64,000 nt of DNA from Bartonella senegalensis OS02 (GTDB lineage Bacteria > Pseudomonadota > Alphaproteobacteria > Rhizobiales > Rhizobiaceae). Of the stretch, positions 23,060-34,327 are shown piece after piece (the stretch's first letter is position 1; the number at the start of each line of letters is the position of its first letter). The position numbers were made by a program, and so were the translations under genes. The stretch is taken from assembly GCF_000312545.1 (NCBI RefSeq), contig NZ_HE997540.1, positions 628,764-692,763 on the forward strand, read 5' to 3'. Below the pieces are notes generated by a model. The model searched no databases and had not been told where the DNA came from. It saw only the letters and a program-made list of their open reading frames with translations.

Positions 23060-23485
23060 TTGATTTATAATGATAATTTACCGTTTTGCATGTTGAATGA
23101 GAGACCCCAATATTGTAAGATTTTCTCATCTCAAACCTCTTTATGGTGAATCCCCCCCAAAATCATTCGCTTGCACGTCACAAGCGGGGTTGGCGTGTAG
23201 ATAAAAAATTTAAAGATAAGAAGTAAAAAATACCTCTCATGAACCGTCTCAATGCAATGGCTTCTACAATATTGGAAACTGATAAATAGTATAATGGCGC
23301 CGACTTGCACCTTCACAAGCGTAAGTGGTGCACAGTGGCATTACCGTTATACTACCTACCTTCACGGACATCGTCGTAAAATGGGCTTGAGAGCATTAGG
23401 AGCTTTCTCTTTAAAACGACAGCTGCTCATTCAGGTTGTGAGAAATTCTGTACTTATGTCAATTTGAAAACCAATTGAATTCCTG
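23060..23485 (+). pseudogene. Integrase 5' remnant with conserved leader (copy A)
   Basis: The leader 23060-23238 begins TTGATTTATAATGATAA and contains GTAAGATTTTCTCATCTCA, both shared with three other sites in the window. The coding remnant starts at ATG 23239 (MNRLNAMAS), meets a stop after 16 codons, then continues in another frame as GAQWHYRYTTYLHGHRRKMG and ALGAFSLKR. That is the arm-type DNA-binding N-terminal domain of tyrosine recombinases (GGAQW.YRYT..G.RREMGLG...SLKEAR). Near 23441-23485 a further WRSVL..GKNPIE-like stretch is interrupted by a stop. The catalytic domain is absent. It ends about 25 bases before the 3' end of the transglycosylase gene. Confidence 0.7.
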
Positions 23486-23509
23486 TTTCAGGTATTTTTA
23501 TAATCTTCC

Positions 23510-24097
23510 TTAACGCCGTCCACATGCCTTTAATTGCTGATCATAGTGTCTAGACATCATTGCCATACGCTGTGCTGCCTGTGCAAGTGCACCAGGCACA
23601 ACCCCTTGACTATGCGCATAAGCACCATGACCCATATGATAATTTAAGTAAAGGCTATAGGCATCATCAAACCGCACACCATTGCGTTGAACACTCTGGC
23701 GATGGTACCAAGCAACAAAATCAGCGGCATCTGCAAAATTAGTACGCCATGCAAAAGATCTTCCCGTAGAGCGAAGATACATTGCCCATGTACTGTCAAG
23801 CGCTTGAGAATAACCATACGCTGTCGACGGACGCTTCCATGGAATAAAACCAAATAATTTTGTACGTGCAGGACGTGCATTATGGCGAAAATTCGATTCC
23901 ATCTTAATGGTTGCAAGAATAATAGGCATAGGAATGCCATAGCGTATTTCTGCTCTTTTAGAAGCTTTTCCCCAATTATCAAAAAAACCATCTTTTTGTG
24001 CTAAAACGGCGCAAGCATTGTTTGTATAAATCGGGGTGGTTGTTGCACACCCCCCTAGCAGAAACACCAATGCCCCCAAAAACAAAAGGTGTCGCAT
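23510..24097 (-). CDS. Lipoprotein with lytic transglycosylase (SLT) domain
   Basis: The start at 24097 (after AAAGGGAGAAG) gives 195 residues with a lipoprotein signal: a hydrophobic stretch and lipobox LLGGC with Cys17. A lysozyme-like SLT fold follows, with probable catalytic Glu67 in IKMESNF, the ES motif of family 1 transglycosylases, then AYGYSQALDSTWAMYL and YLNYHMGHGAY. Such enzymes cleave peptidoglycan between MurNAc and GlcNAc at the outer membrane or periplasm. The gene stands alone. An eleven-codon upstream extension of the frame is not needed. Confidence 0.88.
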   Translation of the reverse strand: MRHLLFLGALVFLLGGCATTTPIYTNNACAVLAQKDGFFDNWGKASKRAEIRYGIPMPIILATIKMESNFRHNARPARTKLFGFIPWKRPSTAYGYSQALDSTWAMYLRSTGRSFAWRTNFADAADFVAWYHRQSVQRNGVRFDDAYSLYLNYHMGHGAYAHSQGVVPGALAQAAQRMAMMSRHYDQQLKACGRR

Positions 24098-24201
24098 CTT
24101 CTCCCTTTCTCTCCTTAGGAAATAAAACATATAGATACTAAAAAATTATTACCAATCCATAAAGGATAGGAGACATACTTGTGATGTCTGAGAGCCTTGT
24201 T

Positions 24202-25386
24202 TTATTCTTCATCAACCAAACGCAATGTTTGCGATTGAGCAGATGTTTTCATCTCCATTGGCTCAGAGTTCTTGTCTTTTAATTGAAAAGTTTCAATACG
24301 GTTCGCTCGTTTCATAATTTTGGAGGATGAGATTAAAATCCCTTCTATATCCTCCCCCGCTTTGTAAAAATGCTTCTGTAACGCGCGAACACGGGTATCC
24401 ATTCGTCCAAAATCTTCCATTAATTTTGCTACTTCTGACTGAATCAAATGCGCTTGTTCACGCATTCGTGCATCTTTCATAATAGTTTGTACAACCTGAA
24501 CAGAGAGCATCAACAAAGATGGAGAGACAATGATCACATGTGCTCGATTAGCTTTTTGTACCAACGGTTCAAAATCCTCATAGATTGTGGCAAAAATCGA
24601 TTCCGATGGCACAAAAAGAAAAGCTGTGTCGTGTGTTTCTCCAGGAATCAAATATTTTTGTGCAATATCACGAATATGAACTTCCATGTCGATACGAAAT
24701 TGGCGTTCTGCCTCTTGACGTTCTTGTGCTGATGCTGCTTTACGCATAGCATTCCACGCCTCTAGAGGAAATTTAGCATCAATAACAAGAGAAGGTGCCT
24801 TATTTGGCATATGAATAAGACAATCTGGACGCTTTCCATTAGAGAGAACAGCTTGAAAAACATAAGCATTCGCTGGTAAGGCATCGGCAATAATTGCTTC
24901 CATCCGTCCTTGACCAAAAGTGCCACGCGTCTGCTTATTGCTTAAAATTGCCTGCAATTGAACAACCTGTCCCGTAAGTGATTGAATATTGTTTTGTGCT
25001 GCATCAATGACCGCTAAACGCTCTTGTAAACGATTCAAATTTTCATAAGTCGATTTTGTCTGCACCTGAAGAGTTTGGCCCAAATTGGCTGTCATCCCAT
25101 TGAGTTGCTCACTGAGTGATTTATTCAATTCAGCCTGTCTTTGACCAAAAATTTCTGCCATCGTCTGCATCCGTCCTTGCATTTCAGCCTGTGTTTTCAG
25201 CAATGTGGCCATCTGCATTTGTACTTCACGAGAACGCTCAGCAGTTTCACTTTCCCAAAGTGCCTTTTTCCGATGAGAATGTATCAGCACAAAAGATACC
25301 ACGCAAATGAGTATTAGTAAAAGCAGAGCACTTAGTTTAACAAAAGGCTCATCAGCGAGTATAAGAGAAAAAAACGAATCGAACAT
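24202..25386 (-). CDS. rmuC: DNA recombination protein RmuC homologue
   Basis: This 394-residue protein has one N-terminal membrane helix (about residues 15-35: LSALLLLILICVVSFVLI), a long coiled coil rich in Gln (about 50-150) and the RmuC domain (about 160-350) with FGQGRMEAIIADALP, PDCLIHMPN and the nuclease-like core VIDAKFPLEAWNAMR. RmuC limits inversions at short repeats in E. coli and belongs to the PD-(D/E)XK-like group. It is monocistronic and divergent from def. Confidence 0.92.
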   Translation of the reverse strand: MFDSFFSLILADEPFVKLSALLLLILICVVSFVLIHSHRKKALWESETAERSREVQMQMATLLKTQAEMQGRMQTMAEIFGQRQAELNKSLSEQLNGMTANLGQTLQVQTKSTYENLNRLQERLAVIDAAQNNIQSLTGQVVQLQAILSNKQTRGTFGQGRMEAIIADALPANAYVFQAVLSNGKRPDCLIHMPNKAPSLVIDAKFPLEAWNAMRKAASAQERQEAERQFRIDMEVHIRDIAQKYLIPGETHDTAFLFVPSESIFATIYEDFEPLVQKANRAHVIIVSPSLLMLSVQVVQTIMKDARMREQAHLIQSEVAKLMEDFGRMDTRVRALQKHFYKAGEDIEGILISSSKIMKRANRIETFQLKDKNSEPMEMKTSAQSQTLRLVDEE

Positions 25387-25477
25387 GAGAAATAATATAA
25401 CGCTCCTATTGTAAAAAAGCGTAAGAATCTATCATACAATATTGACCGATAACAAACCATTGATTAATCTGTACCTC

Positions 25478-26005
25478 ATGCCAATAAAACCTTTAGTTAT
25501 TTTACCTGATCCGATTTTACGGGAAATATCCAAACCTGTCGAGCATATTGATTCAGCTGTTCAAAAGCTTGCTGATGATATGTTGGAAACCATGTATCAT
25601 GCTCAAGGCATTGGCCTTGCCGCTATTCAGATCGGCATACCAATGCGCATGTTGGTCATAGATGTCTCGCGAGATGAACAGAAAAATCCTCTTGTTATTA
25701 TCAACCCTGAAATCTTATGGTTTTCAGATGAGCGTAATATTTGCAAAGAGGGCTGTCTTTCTATTCCGGAGTATTTTGCAGAAGTCGAACGTCCTAAACG
25801 TCTGTGTGTTCGCTATCAAAATCGTGAAGGGAAACAAACAGAAATTGAGGCAGATGATCTTCTTGCTACTTGCTTACAACACGAAATTGATCATTTAAAT
25901 GGTCGCCTTTTTATTGATCATCTTTCGAAGATCAAACGCGATATGGTGATACGAAAATTTAAAAAACGTGCAAAAGAAAAAAATACACAGGATGCAGTGT
26001 TGTAA
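25478..26005 (+). CDS. def: Peptide deformylase
   Basis: It removes the formyl group from nascent N-terminal Met. The 175 residues carry the three metalloprotease motifs: [10 protein letters not shown] (44-53; the usual Pro of GLAxPQ is Ile, as seen in some alphaproteobacterial enzymes), EGCLSIP with metal ligand Cys93, and QHEIDHLNG with ligands His135 and His139 and catalytic Glu136. The frame is open upstream to a TTG at 25442, but the ATG at 25478 matches the family start. Its stop overlaps the fmt ATG by one base, so the two functions are translationally coupled. Confidence 0.95.
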   Translation: MPIKPLVILPDPILREISKPVEHIDSAVQKLADDMLETMYHAQGIGLAAIQIGIPMRMLVIDVSRDEQKNPLVIINPEILWFSDERNICKEGCLSIPEYFAEVERPKRLCVRYQNREGKQTEIEADDLLATCLQHEIDHLNGRLFIDHLSKIKRDMVIRKFKKRAKEKNTQDAVL

Positions 26006-26940
26006 TGGCATTAAGATTAAGTTTTATGGGAACACCGAGTTTTTCTGTTCCTATTTTACAGGCTTTGTTAGATGCGGAACATGATATCGTAGCTGTTTAC
26101 ACTCAACCGCCTCGCCCAGCAGGACGTCGGGGTCTTAAATTGATCCCATCACCTGTGCAAAATGCAGCAGAAGAAAAATCTATTCCCGTATTCACCCCTC
26201 AAACACTCAAAACAACCGAACAGCAAGAACAATTTGCAGCACTTGATGTTGATGCTTCTATTATTGTTGCCTATGGACTTCTCTTACCGAAAACCATTCT
26301 TGAAACACCGCGTTTTGGTTGTTTTAATGCCCATGCTTCACTCTTACCACGTTGGCGTGGTGCTGCACCTATTCAGCGTGCCATTATGGCTGGTGATAAG
26401 GAAACGGGAATGATGATTATGAAAATGAATGAAGGACTTGATACGGGACCTATCGCTCTCTCTCGCTCCATCCCCATTACTGAGAACATGACAACCGGTG
26501 AACTTGCAAACAAGCTTTCACATATTGGTGCAGAACTTATGATAGAAGCTCTATCAGCTCTTGAAAAAGGACAGCTTAAACTTACCCCACAATCAGAAGA
26601 AGGCATCACCTATGCCGCCAAAATCAACAAGGAAGAAACCCGCATTGATTGGACAATGCCCGCAGAACATATTCATAGATATATCCGTGCTCTTTCTCCC
26701 TCTCCTGGTTGCTGGTGTAACATGAATATCGCCGGCCAAGAAGAACGTGTAAAAATTCTTGGAAGTCGCTTAACGAAACGTCCTTCTCTTGAAATTGGTC
26801 GTATAGAAAAAGAACCAGATTCTTTGATTATCCATTGTGGACAAGGGTGTCTTGAAGTTACCCATCTGCAAAGATCTGGCGGTAAAATTCTCGAATGTGC
26901 AATATTTTTGCAAGGTGCTCATATTTCTGCTGTTTTTTGA
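26005..26940 (+). CDS. fmt: Methionyl-tRNA formyltransferase
   Basis: It formylates Met-tRNAfMet with 10-formyl-THF. The 311 residues have the formyltransferase N-domain with [21 protein letters not shown] (catalytic Asn, His and, further on, Asp in [10 protein letters not shown]) and a C-terminal OB-like domain beginning near residue 205 ([12 protein letters not shown]). The TAATG junction with def and the ATG of truA two bases after its stop mark a tight three-gene operon. Confidence 0.96.
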   Translation: MALRLSFMGTPSFSVPILQALLDAEHDIVAVYTQPPRPAGRRGLKLIPSPVQNAAEEKSIPVFTPQTLKTTEQQEQFAALDVDASIIVAYGLLLPKTILETPRFGCFNAHASLLPRWRGAAPIQRAIMAGDKETGMMIMKMNEGLDTGPIALSRSIPITENMTTGELANKLSHIGAELMIEALSALEKGQLKLTPQSEEGITYAAKINKEETRIDWTMPAEHIHRYIRALSPSPGCWCNMNIAGQEERVKILGSRLTKRPSLEIGRIEKEPDSLIIHCGQGCLEVTHLQRSGGKILECAIFLQGAHISAVF

Positions 26941-26941
26941 T

Positions 26942-27685
26942 ATGCCACGTTTTAAACTCACCCTTGAATATGATGGCTCAAATTATGCTGGATGGCAGCG
27001 CCAAGCACAACTTCCTACGATACAAAGTGCTGTGGAACAGGCACTCTTTCATTTTAGTGGACAAAAATTGACCATTACGACAGCCGGTAGAACGGATGCT
27101 GGTGTACACGCGACCGGACAAGTTGCACATGTTGATTTTGAAAAAAATTGGCATACGCATACTGTACGTGATGCGCTTAATGCGCATTTGCAAAAACAGG
27201 GAGAAAATATCGCAATCTTACATGCACAAAATGTTCCTGATAGTTTTGATGCACGATTTTCTGCAATCAAACGCCATTATCTTTTTAAAATTCTCAATCG
27301 CCGCTCTCCACCAGCGCTAAATGCTAAACGCGTGTGGTGGATACCAAAACCCCTTAATGCGCAAGTCATGCATGAAGCTGCCCAAAAACTTGTAGGAAAA
27401 CACGATTTTACCACTTTCCGTTCAGCACATTGCCAAGCAAAAAGCCCTATTCGCACCCTTGAACGTCTCGATGTTCAAAGAGAAGGAGAAGAGATCTTCC
27501 TCTATGCACAGGCACGCTCTTTTCTCCATCATCAAATCCGTTCATTTGCAGGAAGCCTCATGGAGGTTGGTATTGGACGCTGGACAGTACAAGATCTTGA
27601 AGCCGCTCTTCATGCCAAAGATCGCACACGCTGTGGGATGGTCGCACCACCTTCAGGACTTTATCTGACCAAAGTGGAATATTAA
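26942..27685 (+). CDS. truA: tRNA pseudouridine(38-40) synthase TruA
   Basis: The 247-residue enzyme isomerises U38-U40 in tRNA anticodon arms. The catalytic Asp lies in [12 protein letters not shown] (about residue 53), and the family blocks [17 protein letters not shown] ([14 protein letters not shown]), [12 protein letters not shown] and [13 protein letters not shown] are present. A longer frame starts inside fmt at 26837, but only the ATG at 26942 gives the family N terminus ([12 protein letters not shown]). It is the third gene of def-fmt-truA. Confidence 0.95.
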   Translation: MPRFKLTLEYDGSNYAGWQRQAQLPTIQSAVEQALFHFSGQKLTITTAGRTDAGVHATGQVAHVDFEKNWHTHTVRDALNAHLQKQGENIAILHAQNVPDSFDARFSAIKRHYLFKILNRRSPPALNAKRVWWIPKPLNAQVMHEAAQKLVGKHDFTTFRSAHCQAKSPIRTLERLDVQREGEEIFLYAQARSFLHHQIRSFAGSLMEVGIGRWTVQDLEAALHAKDRTRCGMVAPPSGLYLTKVEY

Positions 27686-27718
27686 CGACCTTTTTAAAGG
27701 TGACGTCCCTTAAAACGA

Positions 27719-28582
27719 TTAAGAAAGCTTATAAAAATCACGAATTACTTCAAAAGCTTCTGCTGCTGTATCAACGAATTTCACCAAATCAACATCGGAG
27801 GGAGAAATTGTACCTTGCGCTGATAAATAATCCAAATTGATTACATTGTCCCAAAATTCTTTGCCAAAGAGTAAAATTGGAACCCGTTTCATCCGTCCTG
27901 TTTGTATGAGAGTTAATGTTTCAAACAACTCATCTAGAGTACCAAATCCTCCAGGGAAAATAGCCAATGCCTTCGCCCGCATGAGAAAATGCATTTTGCG
28001 CATCCCTAAATAATGAAAATTAAAACATAAATGCGGAGTTACATAAGAATTAGGCTCTTGCTCATGCGGTAAAACAACATTCAAACCAACCGTTGGTGCA
28101 CCAACATCAACAGCACCGCGATTCCCTGCTTCCATTATTCCTGGTCCTCCCCCTGTGACAACCACAAATTCACGATATTCTGTCGTAGCAGAATAGGATG
28201 AGCATAAACGCGCAAATTCCCTTGCTTCATGGTAATAATGTGACATAGCATGCAGATTCTTTTTTTGTGTTTGATTTTTTGCTGCCCATGCTTCTTTTCC
28301 AGGTTCTGGAATACGTGCACCACCAAATAAAACAACTGTTGATCGGATATCACATTCTTGAAGCATTATTTCTGGCTTTAAAAACTCAAGACCAATACGT
28401 TGTGAACGGAGTTCTGGACGCATCATAAATTCTTGATCAATATAAGCTAAACAATAAGTAGGAGAGCGCACTTGTGCTGAATCAGAAACTTTTTTTATCT
28501 GTTGTAGAGCATCCTTCGTATGGAGAAGTGGTGTCCAATGTTTTTGTTCTTCTTCTGTTTTTTCTTTATAACCTTTTTTCAT
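27719..28582 (-). CDS. LOG-family protein (TIGR00730, lysine decarboxylase-like Rossmann fold)
   Basis: The 287 residues contain the nucleotide-binding VVTGGGPGIMEAGNRGA and the signature PGGFGTLDELFE. Relatives hydrolyse nucleotide 5'-monophosphates (LOG cytokinin enzymes, PpnN); the true substrate here is unknown. The frame is open to 28795, past the divergent dapD start. I chose the ATG at 28582 (MKKGYKEKTEEE), preceded by AGGA ten bases away; an ATG at 28624 is also possible. It converges with truA. Confidence 0.88.
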   Translation of the reverse strand: MKKGYKEKTEEEQKHWTPLLHTKDALQQIKKVSDSAQVRSPTYCLAYIDQEFMMRPELRSQRIGLEFLKPEIMLQECDIRSTVVLFGGARIPEPGKEAWAAKNQTQKKNLHAMSHYYHEAREFARLCSSYSATTEYREFVVVTGGGPGIMEAGNRGAVDVGAPTVGLNVVLPHEQEPNSYVTPHLCFNFHYLGMRKMHFLMRAKALAIFPGGFGTLDELFETLTLIQTGRMKRVPILLFGKEFWDNVINLDYLSAQGTISPSDVDLVKFVDTAAEAFEVIRDFYKLS

Positions 28583-28690
28583 ACAACCATCCTGCTTGCT
28601 TATCGTTTTATTGACTGAACACATTTCTTCGCGTAGGTCATTAAAGTAATAAATCTTGAAGCTTTCAACTTGTTTAACGGAACTCTGGTC

Positions 28691-29539
28691 ATGACTGATC
28701 TCACACAACTTGAAATGATTATTGAAAAAGCATTTGACGAGCGTAATTCTATCAATACCACCACAAAGGGTGAAATTCGTGAGAGTATCGAACATGCATT
28801 ACACCTTCTTGATAAAGGAGAACTGCGTGTTGCACAACGTCAAGAAAATGGACAATGGCATGTTCATCAATGGTTGAAAAAAGCCGTGCTTCTCTCTTTT
28901 CGGCTCAATCCTATGCAAATTATTGCCGGTGGAGTCAATGGAACATATTGGTGGGATAAAGTTCCTTCAAAATTTTCTCATTGGCAAGAAGCGGATTTTC
29001 AAAAAGCGGATTTTCGTTCAGTTCCTGGAGCGATTGTGCGTCATTCTGCCTATATTGCACCCAATGTTATCTTGATGCCATCCTTTGTCAACCTTGGGGC
29101 TTTTGTTGATGAAGGAACAATGGTCGATACATGGACCACCGTTGGTTCTTGTGCACAGATTGGCAAACATGTTCATCTTTCTGGCGGTGTTGGTATTGGA
29201 GGTGTTTTAGAACCACTGCAAGCAAACCCAACGATTATTGAAGACCATTGTTTTATCGGTGCCCGATCTGAAGTTGTTGAAGGCTGTATTATTCGTGAAG
29301 GTGCTGTTTTAGGAATGGGAGTCTTTATTGGAAAATCCACAAAGATTATTGATCGTGCAACAGGTGAAATTTTTATAGGTGAAGTTCCTCCCTATTCTGT
29401 TGTTGTTCCAGGTTCTCTTCCCGGAAAACCACTTCCAAACGGTGAAATCGGTCCAAATCTTTATTGTGCTGTTATAGTAAAACGCGTTGATCAAAAAACA
29501 CGAGAAAAAACATCCATTAATGATCTTTTACGTGATTAA
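28691..29539 (+). CDS. dapD: Tetrahydrodipicolinate N-succinyltransferase
   Basis: It succinylates tetrahydrodipicolinate in the succinylase branch of lysine and meso-diaminopimelate synthesis. The 282 residues have an N-terminal helical domain and a left-handed beta-helix of hexapeptide repeats from about residue 105 to 230 ([22 protein letters not shown], then [13 protein letters not shown]). The ATG at 28691 gives the family start MTDLTQLE. dapE of the same pathway lies at 51143-52315. Confidence 0.96.
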   Translation: MTDLTQLEMIIEKAFDERNSINTTTKGEIRESIEHALHLLDKGELRVAQRQENGQWHVHQWLKKAVLLSFRLNPMQIIAGGVNGTYWWDKVPSKFSHWQEADFQKADFRSVPGAIVRHSAYIAPNVILMPSFVNLGAFVDEGTMVDTWTTVGSCAQIGKHVHLSGGVGIGGVLEPLQANPTIIEDHCFIGARSEVVEGCIIREGAVLGMGVFIGKSTKIIDRATGEIFIGEVPPYSVVVPGSLPGKPLPNGEIGPNLYCAVIVKRVDQKTREKTSINDLLRD

Positions 29540-29587
29540 AGCGCACTCTTTAAAGGTCTTTGCTTATCAACAAAATACAAAGCAATC

Positions 29588-29611
29588 AATAAGGGAGAAT
29601 ACTCCCTTATT
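29588..29611. terminator. Shared terminator between dapD and lepA
   Basis: The perfect 10-bp inverted repeat AATAAGGGAG / CTCCCTTATT (29588-29597 with 29602-29611) has a four-base loop and A/T flanks on both sides. It lies between the convergent stops, so it can end transcripts from either strand. Confidence 0.82.
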
Positions 29612-29614
29612 TCA

Positions 29615-31420
29615 TTATTTACTCATTTTGAGTGCTTGAATAAAAGCCGATTGAGGAATTTCTACTTTTCCGAATTGGCGCATTCGCTTTTTGCCCTCTT
29701 TTTGCTTTTCTAAAAGCTTGCGCTTACGCGTGACATCACCCCCGTAACATTTAGCCGTGACATCTTTGCGTAAAGCACGAATGGTTTCGCGTGCAATGAT
29801 CTTACCACCAATCGCTGCTTGAATTGGTATCTGAAACATATGCTGAGGAATAAGGTCCTTCAATTTCTCACACATGGAACGCCCACGCTTCTCCGCAATA
29901 GTGCGGTGTACAAGCATCGATAACGCATCTATAGATTCTCCATTCACCAGAATAGACATTTTTACTAAATCACCCTCCATATAATCCTTCATCTGATAAT
30001 CGAAGGACGCATACCCCTTTGAGATTGATTTTAAACGATCATAAAAATCAAAAACCACTTCATTCAGCGGCAAATCATATGTCACCATGGCACGCGTCCC
30101 GACATAAGACAAACTCACCTGTACCCCACGCCGTTCTTGGCAAAGCTCTAAAACTGATCCAAGATAGTTATCAGGAGTCATTATTGTCGCCCGAATCCAT
30201 GGTTCTTCAATGGAGGAAATTTTAACAATATCAGGCATATCCGATGGATTATGAAGCTCTTTGACAGAACCATCATGCATATTCATGCGATAAACAACCG
30301 AAGGTGCTGTCGCAATTAAATCCAAATTAAACTCGCGCTCTAACCTTTCTTGAATAATTTCAAGATGAAGAAGTCCTAAAAAGCCACAACGAAAGCCAAA
30401 CCCCAAAGCTGCTGAAGTTTCCATTTCAAAAGAAAAACTGGCATCATTTAAGCGCAATTTCCCCATGGCTGCACGTAAATCATCAAAATCAGCAGCATCA
30501 ATGGGAAAAAGTCCACAAAAAACAACCGGTTGCGCTGGCTTAAAACCAGGTAATGTCTCTTCACAAGGACGGCGTTCTTCCGTAATGGTATCACCAACCC
30601 GCGTATCAGCAACTTCTTTGATAGAGGCCGTTATAAAACCAATCTCTCCAGGCCCTAATTCATCAACCTGAACCATCTTCGGCGTAAAGACACCAACGCG
30701 TTCAACTGGATATTTTGCTCCAGTCCCCATCATGCGAATGGTCTGGCCTTTTTTCAATACACCATCAATGACCCGTACCAAAACGATGACACCAAGATAT
30801 GCATCATACCAACTATCAACCAACATCACCTTTAAGGGCTTGTTAACAGCGCCAGTATGCGGAGATGGTAATTGTGTAACAATTGCTTCTAAAACATCAG
30901 GAACACCCAAACCTGTTTTTGCAGATATCTCCACAGCTTCAGAGGTATCGATACCAATTACATCTTCAATTTGTTCTTTAACACGCTCAGGTTCTGCTGC
31001 TGGAAGATCAACCTTATTAAGAACAACAACCAATTCATGAGAATTATCAATAGCTTGATAAACATTCGCTAATGTCTGTGCTTCTACACCTTGGCTTGCA
31101 TCTACCACCAATAGCGAACCTTCACACGCTGCGAGTGACCGCGAAACCTCATAAGCAAAATCCACATGACCAGGCGTATCAATAAGATTTAAAATATAGG
31201 TTTCACCACTCTTCGCTTTATAGTGTAAACGTACTGTTTGTGCCTTAATCGTAATCCCACGTTCGCGCTCAATATCCATGGAATCAAGCACTTGCTCTTT
31301 CATCTCACGTGTCTCAAGCCCTCCTGTCATTTGAATCAAACGATCAGCTAACGTCGACTTTCCATGATCGATATGCGCCACAATGGAAAAATTACGGATA
31401 TAATTACGATCTACTGTCAT
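29615..31420 (-). CDS. lepA: Elongation factor 4 (LepA)
   Basis: This 601-residue translational GTPase acts on stalled or initiating ribosomes. G1 is AHIDHGKST near residue 15, the switch region follows ([11 protein letters not shown]), G3 is DTPGHVDF and G4 NKVDLP. The LepA-specific C-terminal domain ends with the basic [19 protein letters not shown] region. The gene is monocistronic, with its 3' end at the shared terminator. Confidence 0.97.
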   Translation of the reverse strand: MTVDRNYIRNFSIVAHIDHGKSTLADRLIQMTGGLETREMKEQVLDSMDIERERGITIKAQTVRLHYKAKSGETYILNLIDTPGHVDFAYEVSRSLAACEGSLLVVDASQGVEAQTLANVYQAIDNSHELVVVLNKVDLPAAEPERVKEQIEDVIGIDTSEAVEISAKTGLGVPDVLEAIVTQLPSPHTGAVNKPLKVMLVDSWYDAYLGVIVLVRVIDGVLKKGQTIRMMGTGAKYPVERVGVFTPKMVQVDELGPGEIGFITASIKEVADTRVGDTITEERRPCEETLPGFKPAQPVVFCGLFPIDAADFDDLRAAMGKLRLNDASFSFEMETSAALGFGFRCGFLGLLHLEIIQERLEREFNLDLIATAPSVVYRMNMHDGSVKELHNPSDMPDIVKISSIEEPWIRATIMTPDNYLGSVLELCQERRGVQVSLSYVGTRAMVTYDLPLNEVVFDFYDRLKSISKGYASFDYQMKDYMEGDLVKMSILVNGESIDALSMLVHRTIAEKRGRSMCEKLKDLIPQHMFQIPIQAAIGGKIIARETIRALRKDVTAKCYGGDVTRKRKLLEKQKEGKKRMRQFGKVEIPQSAFIQALKMSK

Positions 31421-31942
31421 AGAGGCGATTTAGCAAAGAATAGCACAAAACGCAAAGACCAATTGTGCTCCTTTGAAAACCTTTCAAAAGAATATAAACG
31501 AAAAAAGCTCCTCAAAACACAACGCTTCATACCCTAAAAATAAAGATTTTTTTACTAAACTGAATCAAATCAATTGAACGAGTACCCAAATATTCTTAAT
31601 TTTTTCATATCCGCTGATCTTATCACCCATATCAGCATTATGAACATATAGTATCAGAAATGCTTATAGAGCATACACTTTCGATAAAATTTGTAAAAAA
31701 TGTTTCTTTCTCTTTGGATACAATAACCCACTTTTTCATCAGTCTTACAAAATAAAAAATCTCATATCAGAGCAGTTGACCTTCGCGACTCTTCATACTT
31801 TAGAAACATGCTCTCCTGTACAATATCTTTTAAAAAAGTGCATTATTTGTGAAGAAATTCCACTCTAAAAAGATCCCTTTTCTTCTTGCCTTAAAAGTGA
31901 AAAAACATCAGGAAATAAAATCATAACAAGAGAGAGGCAAAG
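31421..31942. other. 520-base gap, nothing recognised
   Basis: AT-rich, with stops in all frames. No convincing hairpin, repeat or RNA gene was seen between the lepA start and the DMT transporter 3' end. Confidence 0.5.
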
Positions 31943-32857
31943 TTAATCACTTTTTTCAATCATTTCCTCTTTTTTTCGCCACTGTGAAGGTTGTAATTCA
32001 GCCACAATGATCCCAATCAGAATAAGTGCTCCCCCCAACAAAGCTAAAGGAGATAAATGCTCACCTGCTAAACGCCCCACAATGCCCGCCCACACAGGTT
32101 CGCCCGCGTAAATCAGTGTTGCACGCGTAGGCGAAATAGATTTTTGTGCCCAATTCATTGCTAATTGAATGATAGCACTCATCAATGCTAATCCTATACC
32201 AATATTCAGCCATACCCATGAAAATGGAGGTATGCTCTCCCCCATCAGAGGCATACAAAAAAATGAAAAAAGACCACTAAAAAATAACTGTATAATCGTT
32301 ACACGCCGGCTATCAACCTTGTTGGCAAAAACTCCAATGAGTATAACTTCTCCCGCAATTGCTACAGCGCCTAACAAAGTTAGAATTTCACCTTTTGAAA
32401 AATCAAAACTTCCAGACTTTTTTCCAGAAATAAGGATAAGCCCAATAAAAGCGAAAATAATACCGATCCAACAAGCTAGACGAGGTGGCTTTTTAAAAAC
32501 AATCCATTGCAATATTGGAACCATAGGAACATAAAGCGCCGTGATAAAAGCCGACTGACTACTCATAATCGTTTGTAGTCCCGTTGCTTGCAAAGCGTAA
32601 CCCAAAAACATTCCTAAAGCGATAGCCATCCCAGCAAATATTTCATAAATGGTTATACCTTTCAGAGAACGCCAAAAAATTGCCCCACAAATAAGTGATG
32701 CAACCATAAAACGAAATCCAACAAAAAAGAGAGGACCGCTATAGCGTACCGCGATGTGAATCACTAAAAATGTAATACCCCATAACATTGTCGCAGCAAA
32801 TAATGCCAATTCTGGATTGCTTAATAAAGGACGTTTCAACTGTTTTATATTCTTCAT
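31943..32857 (-). CDS. EamA/DMT family transporter
   Basis: This 304-residue protein has ten predicted membrane helices in two EamA repeats, the first at about residues 15-145 and the second at about 155-290 (with YAGEPVWAGIVGRLAGEHLSPLALLGGALILIGI at the end). The drug/metabolite transporter superfamily exports amino acids, nucleosides or other small metabolites. The substrate cannot be told from sequence. It lies 34 bases after argB on the same strand and is probably cotranscribed. Confidence 0.88.
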   Translation of the reverse strand: MKNIKQLKRPLLSNPELALFAATMLWGITFLVIHIAVRYSGPLFFVGFRFMVASLICGAIFWRSLKGITIYEIFAGMAIALGMFLGYALQATGLQTIMSSQSAFITALYVPMVPILQWIVFKKPPRLACWIGIIFAFIGLILISGKKSGSFDFSKGEILTLLGAVAIAGEVILIGVFANKVDSRRVTIIQLFFSGLFSFFCMPLMGESIPPFSWVWLNIGIGLALMSAIIQLAMNWAQKSISPTRATLIYAGEPVWAGIVGRLAGEHLSPLALLGGALILIGIIVAELQPSQWRKKEEMIEKSD

Positions 32858-32891
32858 GAAAGGCTTTATCCTCCAATTGATCTCGTACGTC

Positions 32892-33797
32892 TTACGAAAC
32901 GATCAGCGTTCCCGCTCCCTGTTCAGTAAACAGTTCTAGTAAGACAGAATGGGGAGTTTTACCATTTAAAATGACAACGCCTTCCACCCCATTTTGAAGA
33001 GCCTTCATACAAGTTTCTACTTTCGGAATCATACCATCTGAAATTGTTCCATTTTTGATGAGGCTTTCAGCTTCAGAAATTGTTAATTCCTTTAAAAGTT
33101 TACCCTTTTTATCCAAAACACCAGGAACATCAGTCAAGAATAACAGGCGTTTGGCCTCTAATGCACCAGCAATGGCACCAGCAAAAATATCAGCATTAAT
33201 ATTATAGGTTTTGCCATCGCGACCTGGAGCTACGGGAGCGAGAACCGGAATCATTTCAGAACATGCCAAAAGATCTAGCAATGTGCGATCAACCTCTACA
33301 GGTTCACCAACAAATCCCAAATCTAAAACACGTTCAATATGCGAATCAGGATCAATCACAGTTTTATAAGCTTTTTCGGCAAAAACCATATTGCCATCCT
33401 TGCCACATAACCCTATTGCCCATTCACCTTCCGCATTGATAAGCGCGACTATTTCTTTGTTTATGGAACCGGCTAAAACCATTTCAACGACTTCCACGAT
33501 CCGTTCATCGGTTACGCGTAAACCGTTTTCAAACCGCGATTCAATCCCCATTTTCATTAAAATTTCAGCAATTTGAGGACCTCCACCATGAACCACAACA
33601 GGATTAATACCTGATTGCTTCAAGAGAGCAATATCACGTGCAAACGCTTGCCCCAAAGCAGGATCACCCATAGCATGACCGCCATATTTTACAACAACCG
33701 TTTCATTTTCATATTTTTGCATATAAGGCAAAGCAGACGACAAAAATGCTGCTTGTTTTTCAAAAATATCGGCAGCACCATTTTCAACATTATCCAT
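32892..33797 (-). CDS. argB: Acetylglutamate kinase
   Basis: It phosphorylates N-acetylglutamate, the second step of arginine synthesis. The 301 residues show the amino-acid kinase fold: [11 protein letters not shown] (catalytic Lys), [12 protein letters not shown], and [13 protein letters not shown] with the C-terminal [11 protein letters not shown] motif. AGGAGA precedes the ATG by eight bases. The C terminus GAGTLI is typical. Confidence 0.96.
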   Translation of the reverse strand: MDNVENGAADIFEKQAAFLSSALPYMQKYENETVVVKYGGHAMGDPALGQAFARDIALLKQSGINPVVVHGGGPQIAEILMKMGIESRFENGLRVTDERIVEVVEMVLAGSINKEIVALINAEGEWAIGLCGKDGNMVFAEKAYKTVIDPDSHIERVLDLGFVGEPVEVDRTLLDLLACSEMIPVLAPVAPGRDGKTYNINADIFAGAIAGALEAKRLLFLTDVPGVLDKKGKLLKELTISEAESLIKNGTISDGMIPKVETCMKALQNGVEGVVILNGKTPHSVLLELFTEQGAGTLIVS

Positions 33798-34327
33798 TAA
33801 AAGCGTCTCCTGATTACTTCTTCTATTAGTGGAACTTAGGAAAAGTGAAAAAAGTTTACTCTCTCTATTCCCCCGAAAATCATCGATTGTTCTTTAAATT
33901 ACCACCCAAAGTCATAACATGATGAAATAAAAGCATCTTTCTTTAAAAGAATTGACATCAAAAAATTAAAAAAACAGACGTGCACAACATCATTGTTTTA
34001 TGACCTTATGTCTAAGACTTGAAATTATAATTTAGAAGATTTCTTAAGTTATGCCTATATATTCAAATTCATTCAAATTACCAAGTTTATCCTATCGTAG
34101 GATCTTTAACAATGAATATATAAAACTATTAATTTCATAGAAGAAAACAAAATTTTTTATCATGGTAAATCTCATTGCCATATCGTCAATGGAAGAAAAA
34201 CTAAGTCGCGACGATTCCTCACTTAAACTCCATTTTGAACTAAAAATTCACCTTCTTCTTACTAAAAGAAATTAGAAAATATCCTTTAAATAATCACCAT
34301 CATACATGCTATAAAAACAATAATTGT
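33798..34327. other. First part of a 2.4 kb gene-free island
   Basis: Very AT-rich sequence upstream of argB with stops in all frames. The argB promoter must lie here, but no element stands out. It leads into the convergent integrase remnants. Confidence 0.45.
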